Below, in pieces: positions 39,672 through 48,532 of a stretch of 64,000 bases of DNA. How positions within the stretch are numbered: position 1 is the stretch's first letter; every line of letters begins with the position of its first letter. Made by a program: the position numbers and the translations under genes. The DNA lies in contig WHTS01000023.1 of NCBI GenBank assembly GCA_009377585.1, forward strand, positions 1 to 64,000, read 5' to 3'. The notes under the pieces were generated by a model. The model made no database searches, was not told the DNA's origin, and saw only the letters and a list, made by a program, of their open reading frames with translations. Origin of the DNA: Betaproteobacteria bacterium (GTDB lineage: Bacteria > Pseudomonadota > Gammaproteobacteria > Burkholderiales > WYBJ01).

Positions 39672-40103
39672 ATGAGCGAACTGCGGCGTGAAGTCGACAT
39701 GGCCGAGCTGGACCGGCGCAGCCGCGGCCGCTTCCCGGGCATGGTGGGCCTCGAGATGGTCCGCGTGGAGGAGCGCTGCGTCGTCATGCGTCTCACCTTG
39801 CGCGCAGAGCATCTCGCGCCGAACGGCTTTCTGCACGGCGCGGTGGTCGTCGCACTGGCCGATACGGCGTGCGGGTACGGCACCGCGGCGCACTTGCCGC
39901 AAGGCGCGACGAGCTTCACCACCATCGAGCTGAAGACCAACTACCTCGGCACGGCGCGCGAAGGCGCGATCGTGTGCGAGGCGACGCCGGCGCACATGGG
40001 CCGCAGCACACACGTATGGGATGCGGTCGTAAAAGGCGAGGCGAACGGCCAGCGCATCGCGCTCTTCCGCTGCACGCAGCTGATCCTCTGGCCGAAGACC
40101 TGA
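39672..40103 (+). CDS. PaaI-type hotdog thioesterase
   Basis: A 143-residue single hotdog domain. APNGFLHGAVVVALADTACG is the PaaI/4HBT signature with the catalytic Asp region, followed by TTIELKTNYLGTAREG and LWPKT at the end. Such proteins hydrolyse acyl- or phenylacetyl-CoA thioesters; the substrate cannot be told. ATG 39672 was chosen; an in-frame start at 39633 is possible. It is 45 bp after alaS and just before marC. Confidence 0.85.
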   Translation: MSELRREVDMAELDRRSRGRFPGMVGLEMVRVEERCVVMRLTLRAEHLAPNGFLHGAVVVALADTACGYGTAAHLPQGATSFTTIELKTNYLGTAREGAIVCEATPAHMGRSTHVWDAVVKGEANGQRIALFRCTQLILWPKT

Positions 40104-40119
40104 ACGGCACGCCGATCGC

Positions 40120-40761
40120 ATGCCGGACGCATTCGTTACCTGGCAGGACTACTCGCGCTTCCTGATCGGATTGATCGCAATCCTCGATCCGTTCATCGCC
40201 GTGCCGCTGTTCGTTTCGCTCACGGCGAACCGATCGTTGCATGAGCGCCGGCGAACGGCGCGCGTCGTCACGCTGACGGTGGCGGCGGTGCTGGTCGTCT
40301 CTTCGGTCGCCGGCGAGGCCATTCTGCAGGCCGTGGGCGGCAGCCTTGCATCGTTTCGCGTCGGCGGCGGCCTGGTGCTGCTGCTGATGGCGCTCGCCAT
40401 GCTCAATGCGCGCACCGGCGACGTGCGCCAGACGGCCGAGGAAGCGAGCGCGCTGGAGCAAGGCGCAGGCCTCGGCGTGGTGCCGCTCGCGATCCCGCTC
40501 CTGGCCGGCCCGGGCGCCATCAGCACGGTGATCGTCGCCTCTCACGGCGGCGGCTTGCTGCACCGGCTCGCCATCCTCGGTTGCATCGTGGTCGCGTGCG
40601 CGGTCCTGTGGCTCATCCTCGCGGCCGCGGCACCGGTCGGACGGCGCATGGGAACCACCGGGCTCAACATCGCCACCCGGTTGCTCGGCCTGCTGCTGGC
40701 CGCGTTCGCCATCGAAAGCATGGCGATCGGGCTCAGGGCGCTGTTTCCGGCGCTCGGGTAG
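40120..40761 (+). CDS. MarC family integral membrane protein
   Basis: A 213-residue protein with six transmembrane helices typical of the MarC (UPF0056) family: LIGLIAILDPFIAVPLFVSL near the N-terminus, VGGGLVLLLMALAMLNA and GVVPLAIPLLAGPGAISTVI. The function of the family is unsettled; a role in multidrug resistance was proposed and later doubted. It begins 16 bp after the thioesterase gene. Confidence 0.88.
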   Translation: MPDAFVTWQDYSRFLIGLIAILDPFIAVPLFVSLTANRSLHERRRTARVVTLTVAAVLVVSSVAGEAILQAVGGSLASFRVGGGLVLLLMALAMLNARTGDVRQTAEEASALEQGAGLGVVPLAIPLLAGPGAISTVIVASHGGGLLHRLAILGCIVVACAVLWLILAAAAPVGRRMGTTGLNIATRLLGLLLAAFAIESMAIGLRALFPALG

Positions 40762-40778
40762 CTGTCAGCGACGGCACG

Positions 40779-40802
40779 CTTGGCCTGCATGGCAGGCCCA
40801 AG
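40779..40802 (+). terminator. Hairpin after marC
   Basis: CTTGGCCTGC and GCAGGCCCAAG are inverse copies with one bulged base around a 3-base loop, 17 bp after the marC stop. No T-run follows. It may end the alaS-marC transcript. Confidence 0.4.
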
Positions 40803-40992
40803 GCTCGGCCGCTCGAGGACGTGCCGATGGCGCTTTACGGCGCATCGCCCGCAGGCACCACGCAATGGCGGCACGCCATGGCGTCGGCAACGACGCCGAG
40901 GAGTATCATCGGCCGTGACGGAGTAGCGAGCGGCTTCGTCGTATTGTGGAATGCGTGCAAACGCTTTGCGGCCGAACGACAGGAGACAGGCG

Positions 40993-42708
40993 ATGGCTTC
41001 GAACCGACCGACCATATCCGGCACGCGGCATGTCATTGCGGCCGGCCACTACCTCGCCACCCATGCCGGCTTCCAGATTCTGGAGGCGGGCGGCAACGCG
41101 GTCGATGCCGGCGTGTGCGCGGGCATCTGCATCGGCGTGCTGCAGGGCGAGAAGGTCAGTTTCGCGGGCGTCGCGCCCACCATTATCTATCGTGCCGAGG
41201 ACCGCAAGCTTGTTTCGATCGACGGTCTCGGCGTGTGGCCCAAGGCAATCACACCGGACTACTTCCAGAAGAACCACGGCGGCAAGATTCCACCCGGGGT
41301 GCTCCGCTCGGTGGTGCCGGCGGCACCGGATGCCTGGCTGACCGCCCTGGAGCATTACGGCACCATGACCTTCGGCGAAGTCGCCGCGGCCGCAATTCGG
41401 TTCGCGCGCGACGGCTTTCCGATGTATCCGCTGATGACCGAGTTCATCGCCGACCAGGTCGACAACTACCGGCGCTGGCCATCGAGCGCCGCGGTTTTCC
41501 TGCCCAACGGAAAGCCGCCCGTGGTCGGCGAACTGTTCGTGCAATCGGACCTCGCACGCACTCTGCAGTACATGGTGGACGAGGAAAAGGCCAATGGCCG
41601 CAAGGGACGCTCGACCGGCATCCAGGCGGCGCGCGACGCCTTCTACAAGGGCGACATCGCGCAGAAGATCGTTGAGTTCCACGAGGAAAGCGGCGGCCTC
41701 CTGCGCCGCGACGACCTGGCCGAATACCGCGTGCGCTTCGAGCCGACGGTCAGTTCCAACTTCCACGGCATCGACGTGCATGCGTGCGGCTCGTGGTGCC
41801 AGGGTCCGACGCTGCCGATCGCGTTGAATCTCCTCAAAGGCTACGACCTGAAGGCGCTGGGCCACAACTCGCCCGACTATGTTCATGTCGTGACCGAAGC
41901 GCTCAAGCTAGCATTCGCGGATCGCCACAACTACATCGGCGATCCGCGCTTCGTGTCGGTGCCGATCGAGGGCCTGCTGTCCGAGGGCTATGCCGAACAG
42001 CGCCGCAGCCAGATCCGCATGGACAAGGCGTGGCCGCAGATGCCGCCGGCGGGCGATCCGCCCGGATCGGAAGGCCTGCCGCGCGCCAAGCTGCCCACGC
42101 CGCAGGCCGACGACGTGCGCCCGGGCGATACCTCGTATCTGTGCGTCATCGACCGGCACGGCAACGCGTTCTCGTGCACGCCGAGCGACGGCTCGAACCA
42201 AACGCCGATCATCCCGGGTTTGGGCGTCATCGCCTCCGGTCGCGGCACCCAGTCGTGGGCCGATCCGAGCCATCCCTGCTCGGTGGCGCCGGGCAAGCGT
42301 CCACGCTTGACGCCCAACCCGGCGCTCGCGCTGAAGAACGGCCGCGTTCTGATGCCGTTCGGCACGCCGGGCGGCGATGTGCAAATCCAATCGATGGTCC
42401 AGGTGTTCCTGAACGTGCACGTGTTCGGCATGGACGTCCAGTCTGCTATCGAGGCGCCGCGCTTCGCGAGCTACAGCTTCCCGGGCTCGTTCGAGCCGCA
42501 CCCGTACTTCCCGGGGCTGCTCATGATGGAGGGTCGCATCGACGCCGCCACGGGCGAAGCATTGAAGGCCCGCGGCCATCGCGTCGACTGGTGGGACGAG
42601 TGGACATGGCTCGCCGGTGCGCCGTGCGCCATCGTGGTCGATCAGGAGCACGGCATCCTGCATGGCGGCGCCGATCCGCGCCGGCCGGCCTACGTGCTCG
42701 GCTGGTGA
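40993..42708 (+). CDS. Gamma-glutamyltransferase-like Ntn hydrolase
   Basis: A 571-residue GGT-family protein. GGNAVDAGVCAGICIGVLQ, SVVPAAPDAWLTALEHYG and EALKLAFADRHNYIGDPRF are family landmarks. The expected autoprocessing Thr is T380 in GDTSYLCVIDRHGNAFSCTP, then TPNPALALKNGR and FGTPGGDVQIQSM. No signal peptide is visible, unlike periplasmic GGT, and the nucleophile context is DTS rather than TTH. It may therefore be a cytoplasmic or specialised acylase. AGGAG precedes ATG 40993. Confidence 0.85.
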   Translation: MASNRPTISGTRHVIAAGHYLATHAGFQILEAGGNAVDAGVCAGICIGVLQGEKVSFAGVAPTIIYRAEDRKLVSIDGLGVWPKAITPDYFQKNHGGKIPPGVLRSVVPAAPDAWLTALEHYGTMTFGEVAAAAIRFARDGFPMYPLMTEFIADQVDNYRRWPSSAAVFLPNGKPPVVGELFVQSDLARTLQYMVDEEKANGRKGRSTGIQAARDAFYKGDIAQKIVEFHEESGGLLRRDDLAEYRVRFEPTVSSNFHGIDVHACGSWCQGPTLPIALNLLKGYDLKALGHNSPDYVHVVTEALKLAFADRHNYIGDPRFVSVPIEGLLSEGYAEQRRSQIRMDKAWPQMPPAGDPPGSEGLPRAKLPTPQADDVRPGDTSYLCVIDRHGNAFSCTPSDGSNQTPIIPGLGVIASGRGTQSWADPSHPCSVAPGKRPRLTPNPALALKNGRVLMPFGTPGGDVQIQSMVQVFLNVHVFGMDVQSAIEAPRFASYSFPGSFEPHPYFPGLLMMEGRIDAATGEALKARGHRVDWWDEWTWLAGAPCAIVVDQEHGILHGGADPRRPAYVLGW

Positions 42709-42784
42709 GCGTCGCATGAGGCGCAAGCGTCTCTGAGCCTGAGCCTGAGTCTGAACCCTATTGCGCCGGTCCGGCGCCGGTTGC

Positions 42785-43822
42785 ATGCTGCTTTTCTATT
42801 GTCGCGCGGGTTTCGAGGTGGATTGCGCCGCCGAGCTGTCCGCGGCTGCGGCTGGCGCTCATGGCCGCTGGGAACACAAGGTGGGCGAGGCGCATGTCCT
42901 TTGGCACCCCGCAGCGGGCGGTGGCAGGAAGCGCGAGTGGACGCCCGACTTCGCCGAGCTCGCATTCACCCGGCAGTTGCTGACGCACGCTCGCCTGCTG
43001 GATGTGCCGGTGCCGGCCGAGCGGCTCGCCGTGATCGTCGCCGCGGCAAAGCAGCTGGGGCGACGTTTTTCCACCGTGTGGCTGGAAGCGCCGGATGCCG
43101 ACGGGCCGAGGCAGTTGCTGGCCGGTACTCGGGGTTTGGCAGCGCCGCTGCAGGAAGGATTGCGCGAAGCCGGCGTGATCGCGTCGCGTGGTCCGCGCCT
43201 GCACGTGAGCCTCCTCGATCGCCATCGCGTCGTGCTCGGCGCCTCCGATCCCGACAACAGCTCGCCCTGGCCGATGGGCATTCCAAGGCTGCGTTTTCCC
43301 GCCGGGGCACCGAGCCGTTCGGGGCTCAAGCTCCTCGAGGCGCTGATGCTTTTCATCGGCGAGGACGAATTGCTGGGGCGCATGCGGGCAGGGCGTGTGG
43401 CGATCGATCTCGGCGCGGCACCCGGCGGCTGGAGCCAGGTACTCGCGTCGCGCGGAGTGCGCGTGGTCGCCGTCGATAACGGTTCAATCGCCCCCGAAGT
43501 GATGCAAACGCAGCTGGTGGAGCACCGGCGCGAAGATGCGTTTCGCTTCCGTCCCGAGCTGCCGGTCGACTGGATGGTGTGCGACGTGGTCGCCGCACCC
43601 GCGCGCATCGCTGCCCTCGTGGCGCAGTGGGTCGCCCGGCGCTGGTGCCGCGAGACAATTTTCAACTTGAAGCTGCCGAACAAGGAGCGCTGGCGCGAAG
43701 TGCAGCGCTGCCACGGCGTCATCGAAAGGACGCTCGCCGCGGCCGAGGGCGATCATATGCTGAGGTTCAAGCATCTGTACCACGACCGGGACGAAATCAC
43801 CGGCCACCTGCGGCGGTTATAG
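42785..43822 (+). CDS. rlmM: 23S rRNA 2'-O-ribose methyltransferase RlmM
   Basis: Makes Cm2498 in 23S rRNA. The N-terminal THUMP-like part starts MLLFYCRAGFEVDCAAELSA. The SAM site is AIDLGAAPGGWSQVLASRGV, followed by VAVDNGSIAPEV, the catalytic Asp in DWMVCDVVAAPAR and the Lys in NLKLPNKERW. SRSGLKLLEALMLF is the linker motif. Length 345 from ATG 42785; a TTG at 42761 is in frame. A palindromic repeat lies just after the stop. Confidence 0.92.
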   Translation: MLLFYCRAGFEVDCAAELSAAAAGAHGRWEHKVGEAHVLWHPAAGGGRKREWTPDFAELAFTRQLLTHARLLDVPVPAERLAVIVAAAKQLGRRFSTVWLEAPDADGPRQLLAGTRGLAAPLQEGLREAGVIASRGPRLHVSLLDRHRVVLGASDPDNSSPWPMGIPRLRFPAGAPSRSGLKLLEALMLFIGEDELLGRMRAGRVAIDLGAAPGGWSQVLASRGVRVVAVDNGSIAPEVMQTQLVEHRREDAFRFRPELPVDWMVCDVVAAPARIAALVAQWVARRWCRETIFNLKLPNKERWREVQRCHGVIERTLAAAEGDHMLRFKHLYHDRDEITGHLRRL

Positions 43823-43828
43823 GGAAAT

Positions 43829-43914
43829 GGGGAAATGGGGACGCACACAATTTTCTTCAGTGCGAGGCGAGAACTGCACTATGGAGCTAAAATTGTGTGC
43901 GTCCCCATTTCCCC
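43829..43914. mobile_element. REPIN/MITE-like palindrome with perfect 26-bp arms
   Basis: The arm at 43829-43854 (beginning GGGGAAATGGGGACGCACAC) is the exact inverse of 43889-43914. A 34-base interior contains a further short inverted pair, AGTGC and GCACT. The whole 86 bp could fold into one long hairpin. GGGGACGCACAC-type palindromes resemble those mobilised by REP-associated transposases; no transposase gene is in the window. It lies between convergent rlmM and the mutase gene. Confidence 0.75.
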
Positions 43915-43919
43915 ACACA

Positions 43920-43949
43920 TTTCACTCTTCACTCTTCACGCTTCACTCC
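43920..43949. repeat. TTCAC-rich dispersed repeat, second copy
   Basis: Five degenerate TTCAC units follow the palindrome. Bases 43921-43946 match 24 of 26 bases of 5653-5678 in the glmM-tpiA gap. Confidence 0.65.
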
Positions 43950-43977
43950 GCTCTAGATTCCTCTAATCTCATAGATG

Positions 43978-45354
43978 CTAAAACGGCAGAACCACGTCCG
44001 GCTTGACCGCAGTGATGACGCGCCGGAAATCCTCCTGGATGCGCTTCAACGCCGCCTCGTCGTTCGCTTCGAAGCGCAGCACGATCACCGGAGTCGTGTT
44101 CGACGAGCGTGCAAGGCCGAAGCCGTCGGCATATTCGACGCGCAGCCCGTCGATGCGAATCACTTCGCGCGCAGCGGTGAATTGGGCGCTTTTCTGCAGC
44201 TTGTCGATGAGCGCGTAGTTCTCGCCTTCATTCAGCTTGATCTGCAGCTCCGGCGTGCTGACCGCGTCGGGCAAGGCTTCCAGCACGGCGCTCGGGTCGG
44301 CTTCGCGGCTCACGATTTCCAGCAGGCGCGCGCCTGCGTATAACCCATCGTCGAACCCGTACCAGCGTTCCTTGAAGAAAACATGCCCGCTCATCTCGCC
44401 GGCGAGCGCCGCGCCGGTTTCGCGCATCTTCGATTTCACGAACGAGTGGCCGGTCTTCCACAGCAGCGGCCTACCGCCGTGGCGCTCGATCCAGGGGGCA
44501 AGGTTGCGCGTGGACTTGACGTCGTAGATGACGAGCGCGCCGGGATTGCGCGACAGTACGTCCTTGGCGAACAGCATGAGCTGCCGGTCCGGGTAGATGA
44601 TCTTGCCGCTCTTCGTCACCACGCCGAGCCGGTCGCCATCGCCGTCGAAAGCGAGACCGAGCTCCGCGTCCGAAGTCTGCAGTGTGCGGATCAGATCCTG
44701 CAGATTCTTCGGCACCGACGGATCGGGATGGTGATTGGGGAAAGTGCCGTCGACTTCGCAGAAGAGCTCGATGACCTCGCAGCCCATCTTGCGGTAGAGA
44801 CTGGGTGCGATGGCGCCGGCGACGCCGTTTCCGCAGTCCACCGCAATCTTCATCTTGCGAGCGGTCTTCACATCCGAGACGATGCGCTCGACATACGCGT
44901 CGACGATCGGCCGTTCGGTATAGCTGCCCTGGCCGGCAGTCAAATCGCCACCTTCGATGCGCTGCCGCAATCCCTGAATGGCTTCGCCGGCGAGTGTTTC
45001 GCCCGCCAGCACCATCTTCAGCCCGTTGTAGTCGGGCGGGTTGTGGCTGCCGGTCACCGCGACGCCGGATTGCGTGCCGAGCTGATGGGCGGCGAAGTAG
45101 ACCACCGGGGTCGGCACCTGGCCGATGTCGATCACATCGACGCCGCTGGCCTGCAGCCCGCGCGCGAGCGCCTGACTCAGCGCCGGCCCCGACAGCCGGC
45201 CGTCGCGGCCGATGACAACTGCTGTCACGGAGCGCGCACGCGCTTCCGAACCGATCGCGCGCCCGATCGTTTCCACGCCCGCCGCAGTGAGCGTCTTGTC
45301 GACGATGCCGCGGATGTCGTAGGCCTTGAAGATCTCCGCCGGAATGTTGTTCAT
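43978..45354 (-). CDS. Phosphomannomutase/phosphoglucomutase (AlgC/ManB type)
   Basis: A 458-residue alpha-D-phosphohexomutase. IFKAYDIRGIVDKTL starts domain 1; the phosphoserine loop is AVTGSHNPPDYNG (Ser103). The metal loop is FDGDGDRLGVV, the sugar-specificity loop is GEMSGHVFFKERWYGFDDG and the phosphate loop SSNTTPVIVLRFE. These match dual-specificity PMM/PGM enzymes that supply GDP-mannose and UDP-glucose precursors for exopolysaccharide and LPS. The frame is open upstream to 45978 but homology starts at MNNIPAEI (45354). It is downstream of the YheT gene. Confidence 0.93.
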   Translation of the reverse strand: MNNIPAEIFKAYDIRGIVDKTLTAAGVETIGRAIGSEARARSVTAVVIGRDGRLSGPALSQALARGLQASGVDVIDIGQVPTPVVYFAAHQLGTQSGVAVTGSHNPPDYNGLKMVLAGETLAGEAIQGLRQRIEGGDLTAGQGSYTERPIVDAYVERIVSDVKTARKMKIAVDCGNGVAGAIAPSLYRKMGCEVIELFCEVDGTFPNHHPDPSVPKNLQDLIRTLQTSDAELGLAFDGDGDRLGVVTKSGKIIYPDRQLMLFAKDVLSRNPGALVIYDVKSTRNLAPWIERHGGRPLLWKTGHSFVKSKMRETGAALAGEMSGHVFFKERWYGFDDGLYAGARLLEIVSREADPSAVLEALPDAVSTPELQIKLNEGENYALIDKLQKSAQFTAAREVIRIDGLRVEYADGFGLARSSNTTPVIVLRFEANDEAALKRIQEDFRRVITAVKPDVVLPF

Positions 45355-45392
45355 GTCCCGTGCCCTATCGTGAGAGGAAAAATTATGCCACG

Positions 45393-46442
45393 CTAAAGAT
45401 GCGCCACACGGCTGCCCGCCAATTGGGCCTGAAAGAAAGCGAGCACGCGTGCCGGCATCCAGTCGAGCGAGCCCGGAAAGCGGCCACTGACGAATGCGCC
45501 GTGGCCGCCGTGCGCCGGTTGTTCCAGCGTAACCGCGGCCGACACCTCGGCCGTGCTCGGCAGCGCGTGCGCCGGCAAGAACGGATCGTCGCGTGCATTG
45601 AGAACGAGCGTCGGCACGGCAATATGTTTCAGCCACGGCTTGCTGCTGGATCGAGTCCAGTAGTCGCTGGCATCGACAAATCCGTGCAGGGGCGCGGTGA
45701 CGTGATCGTCGAACATGCGTAGCGTGCGGGCACGGCGCATGGCCTCGGAGTCCAGAAGCCCGGGAAAGCTGCGCAGCTTCTGCCGGCTCTTGCGCTTGAG
45801 CGTGCGCAGGAAGTTCCACGTGTAGAGGCGGTTGAAGCCTCGTTCGAGCGCCGCACCCGCCGCGGTGAGATCGACCGGTGCCGATATCGCGCAAGCGGCT
45901 TCCAGCACCGCGCTGGCTGCGGGCCCGCGCTCGCCCAGCCACTTCAGCAGCGCGTTGCCGCCGAGCGATACTGCACAAGCGGCCAGCGGCCCAGGTTGTT
46001 CGGCGCGCATGCGTCGTAGAATCCAGTCGATTTCGGCCGAGTCGCCGCTATGATAGGCACGCGGCAGAAGATTCGGTTCGCCGCTGCAGCCGCGGAAATG
46101 AACCACGACTCCGCGCCAGCCGCGACAGTCGATGGCATGCATGAGCGTGCGCGCATAGTGGCTGCCGGAACTGCCTTCCAGGCCGTGAAACACGACGATC
46201 AAAGGGGGCGGCGACAACGCGCAAGCACGCGCCGTGCCTCGTGTGGCGCAGAGCCAGTCGAGATCGACGAAATCGCCGTCGGGCGTGGACCAGCGGCTGC
46301 GCCGCCAGGCAATGCAAGGACAGCGCGCGATGCAGGACGCGTAGAGCGTTTGCAGATGCGGATTGCGCAGCCAGCGCGGCGGCTGGTACGGCAGGTTGGC
46401 CGCCGCCTCGCCAAATCGTTCGACCGCATCCCAATCACTCAT
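45393..46442 (-). CDS. YheT-family alpha/beta hydrolase
   Basis: A 349-residue hydrolase of the YheT/ABHD1-3 group. RWLRNPHLQTLYAS and LIVVFHGLEGSSGSHYARTL with VVHFRGCSGEPNLLPRAYHS are distinctive. The triad is Ser in AVSLGGNALLKWLGE, Asp in LNARDDPFLPAHALP and His in AHGGHGAFVSG. The family has esterase activity on short acyl esters; the natural substrate is not known. It precedes the phosphomannomutase gene on the same strand with a 38-bp gap. Confidence 0.9.
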   Translation of the reverse strand: MSDWDAVERFGEAAANLPYQPPRWLRNPHLQTLYASCIARCPCIAWRRSRWSTPDGDFVDLDWLCATRGTARACALSPPPLIVVFHGLEGSSGSHYARTLMHAIDCRGWRGVVVHFRGCSGEPNLLPRAYHSGDSAEIDWILRRMRAEQPGPLAACAVSLGGNALLKWLGERGPAASAVLEAACAISAPVDLTAAGAALERGFNRLYTWNFLRTLKRKSRQKLRSFPGLLDSEAMRRARTLRMFDDHVTAPLHGFVDASDYWTRSSSKPWLKHIAVPTLVLNARDDPFLPAHALPSTAEVSAAVTLEQPAHGGHGAFVSGRFPGSLDWMPARVLAFFQAQLAGSRVAHL

Positions 46443-46707
46443 GCCGACAGTGTACGTTCCTCATTCTGCAAACGCGATCCGCGCTCTCCCAGCGCTTCGC
46501 GCAATGCTCGTTTGGGGACCAAGGCCAGGGACCCGCGGACCAACGGCATCGGCCCGCATGCCGATGCGCGCGCTGCAAGCGAGGGGGCAGGCTGTAACAC
46601 AATGCCGGAAGCTCGCTAAACTTCGGCCAAGCGCGGCCGTAATGCATACGGCGTGACCGGGTCGTGAGCCACGCACAACAACACCAAACCCGATCCACGG
46701 AGCTCCG

Positions 46708-47280
46708 ATGAAGCCCCTGCGTATAACTTTTCTCGCAAGCCTTGTTGCCGCAACCGCGTTTTCGCTGCCTGCCGGCGCCGCCATGTACAAGTGGGTCGAC
46801 GAGCACGGCACCACGCATTATGGCGACAGCGTTCCGCCCAGGTATGCCAGTCGCGCTGCCGAACGCGGCAAGCGCGCGGCCCAGCCAGCGAAGACCGAGC
46901 ACCTCAAGGCCGTGCAGGTGGCTCCGAGCGAGGAAGAGCAGGAAAGGCGCAAGGCGGAAGCCAAACGGCAGCTGGATCGCCAGCGCAAGGACACGGCCCT
47001 GCTGTCGACCTATGCCAGCGAGAAGGAAATCGAGCTGGCGCGCGCGCGCGAGCTCAAGCGCAATCAGGACACGCTCAAGATGGCCTCGGCCGGACTGGCG
47101 CGTTCCGGCGCGCGCGAGGATCGGAAAAAGCTCGACGCCCTGATGGCTCAAAGCCAGCAGGAGACCGATAGCATCAACGCCAAGTTCGACGCGCAGCTCA
47201 CGCGCTATCGCGAATTGACCAAGCGTCCTGCAGATGCCGCGCGCCCCACGGCGCAAGCGCAGGTTGCAGCTCCCAAATAA
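46708..47280 (+). CDS. DUF4124 periplasmic protein
   Basis: A 190-residue secreted protein. The signal peptide MKPLRITFLASLVAATAFSL ends near PAGA. The DUF4124 domain follows at once: AMYKWVDEHGTTHYGDSVPP. The remainder is a long charged helix, likely coiled coil, rich in Glu/Arg/Lys, ending in an Ala/Pro tail. DUF4124 proteins are common in gamma- and betaproteobacteria and have no assigned function. The stop codon is inside a strong terminator hairpin. Confidence 0.83.
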   Translation: MKPLRITFLASLVAATAFSLPAGAAMYKWVDEHGTTHYGDSVPPRYASRAAERGKRAAQPAKTEHLKAVQVAPSEEEQERRKAEAKRQLDRQRKDTALLSTYASEKEIELARARELKRNQDTLKMASAGLARSGAREDRKKLDALMAQSQQETDSINAKFDAQLTRYRELTKRPADAARPTAQAQVAAPK

Positions 47281-47302
47281 GCGCGGGGCCGGGCGCTTAT
47301 TT
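47275..47302 (+). terminator. Bidirectional intrinsic terminator
   Basis: AAATAAGCGC (47275-47284) and GCGCTTATTT (47293-47302) form a perfect 10-bp stem around GGGGCCGG. The A and T runs on the outside suit termination on either strand. The DUF4124 gene's TAA stop lies in the left arm; the PEP-CTERM gene ends 66 bp to the right and is convergent. Confidence 0.7.
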
Positions 47303-47367
47303 AACCGCAGGCGTGGATCGAACGGCTTGTTTTCTCCGCTGCTGCAAGCGCTGCAGACCGCGCGGAG

Positions 47368-48240
47368 TCAAACTAGCGGCGTGTCTGTCTTACGGACCCG
47401 GTAGCCGATAACCGCAAGGCCGGCGATCAAGAGCGCCCACGTCTCGGGTTCCGGGATCGGTGCCGCGGCGAAGATCACGGGACTCAGCACGACATCGGAG
47501 AAGGCGAGCTGCAATCCGCTGAAGCGCTTCACGGGCTCGATGGGATCGATGAAGCCGAAATCCTTGTCCCGCAGCGCGTATCCGGCACTCACCGAATTGC
47601 TCGTAGGATGCTCCCGTTGGATGAAGACCTCGACAAACCGCGTTTCGAGAGTGATGCCGAGCAGTTGCCGATCCGAGATCTCGCCCGTGAGCGCATTGGA
47701 GAACTTGCCGTAGTAATTGTCGCCGTCGCGTTCGACGGTAGCGGCAATCGCGCGCGTGCCGGCACCGCGAAAGACGTCCGTGAGGCCCACCCCGCCAAAG
47801 ATCTGACCCCCCGTGTACGAATCGAGCTCGTAGACGGCGTACACGCCGAAGTTGGACGGCGCATTGTCGATGGCGCCGGTGCCGGCAAGCGGTGTTTGCA
47901 GCTCCAGGACCTGGGCGAGTGTCAGGTAGGGCCCGATCGTGAAGGGGGCGCCGCGCCGCCAGGGCTTCAGGTGCAGGCCCTCGTCCTCGTCCTTGTCCTT
48001 GATCGTGCCGACTTTGATTTGCCACTCGAATGCGGCCGAGGGATTGACCAGGGGGCCGCCGCCACTGAATGTATCGAGAAACGTCGTGACTTCGAACGGC
48101 ACGCCCGGTCCGCCAGGCTTGAATTTGTCATAGCCGAAGCGCTCGATTTGGAAGCCGGCGCTCGCCGGCAGCGCCCAAGCCGCCAGGAGAAGCAACGCGG
48201 CACGGAGAAGGAAAACGTGAGCCCAGGACTGGATGCACAT
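47368..48240 (-). CDS. PEP-CTERM sorting-domain exported protein
   Basis: A 290-residue protein with an N-terminal signal peptide (hydrophobic run FLLRAALLLLAAWALPASA) and a C-terminal PEP-CTERM signal: IPEPETWALLIAGLAVIGY then basic RVRK. PEP-CTERM proteins are cleaved and anchored by exosortase in exopolysaccharide-producing gram-negatives. The mid-part is beta-rich with several FGG/GVG stretches and no recognised enzyme motif. AGAGGG lies upstream of the ATG. No exosortase gene is in the window. Confidence 0.88.
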   Translation of the reverse strand: MCIQSWAHVFLLRAALLLLAAWALPASAGFQIERFGYDKFKPGGPGVPFEVTTFLDTFSGGGPLVNPSAAFEWQIKVGTIKDKDEDEGLHLKPWRRGAPFTIGPYLTLAQVLELQTPLAGTGAIDNAPSNFGVYAVYELDSYTGGQIFGGVGLTDVFRGAGTRAIAATVERDGDNYYGKFSNALTGEISDRQLLGITLETRFVEVFIQREHPTSNSVSAGYALRDKDFGFIDPIEPVKRFSGLQLAFSDVVLSPVIFAAAPIPEPETWALLIAGLAVIGYRVRKTDTPLV

Positions 48241-48360
48241 GACCGATCCCTCTTGACCGATGCGAGGCCGAGCGCTTGCAGCCTACGCCACGGGCATGCA
48301 TGGGTCAATTCGGGAATGCCGTTGTCCTAGGTTGGGTTCGAGAAATTCGTCACGCTTCCT

Positions 48361-48378
48361 GGAGCCTTTTATGGCTCC
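48361..48378. repeat. Short hairpin in the PEP-CTERM upstream region
   Basis: GGAGCC and GGCTCC form a perfect 6-bp inverted pair around TTTTAT. The 292-bp gap around it (48241-48532) holds no gene. Confidence 0.3.
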
Positions 48379-48505
48379 CATATCCGCCGACCCAGGTAGG
48401 GCGGGCCTGTGCTGCTCCAGCTCGTGCGCCAGCCGGTCAGGATGTTCTGAAGTACCCGTCATGATCGCCTACGCTGACAATTACAGCGCTCGCACCGGAT
48501 AAGAT

Positions 48506-48528
48506 ACCCGGGCGCGGGGCGCCCGGGT
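48506..48528 (-). terminator. GC-rich hairpin after the ComA-like gene
   Basis: ACCCGGGCGC and GCGCCCGGGT form a perfect 10-bp stem with a 3-base loop, starting 4 bp after the stop of the minus-strand ComA-like gene. The following bases on the minus strand, ATCTTAT, are a weak U-tail. Confidence 0.5.
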
Positions 48529-48532
48529 GGGC

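Noticed and set aside
42732-42760. GAGCCT/GAGTCT short tandem units before rlmM
   Set aside because: Only about three degenerate 6-bp units; not distinguishable from chance in GC-rich DNA.
48241-48310. Sigma-54 promoter before the PEP-CTERM gene
   Set aside because: A TGGC and TGC pair is present but the GG-to-GC spacing is two bases too short.
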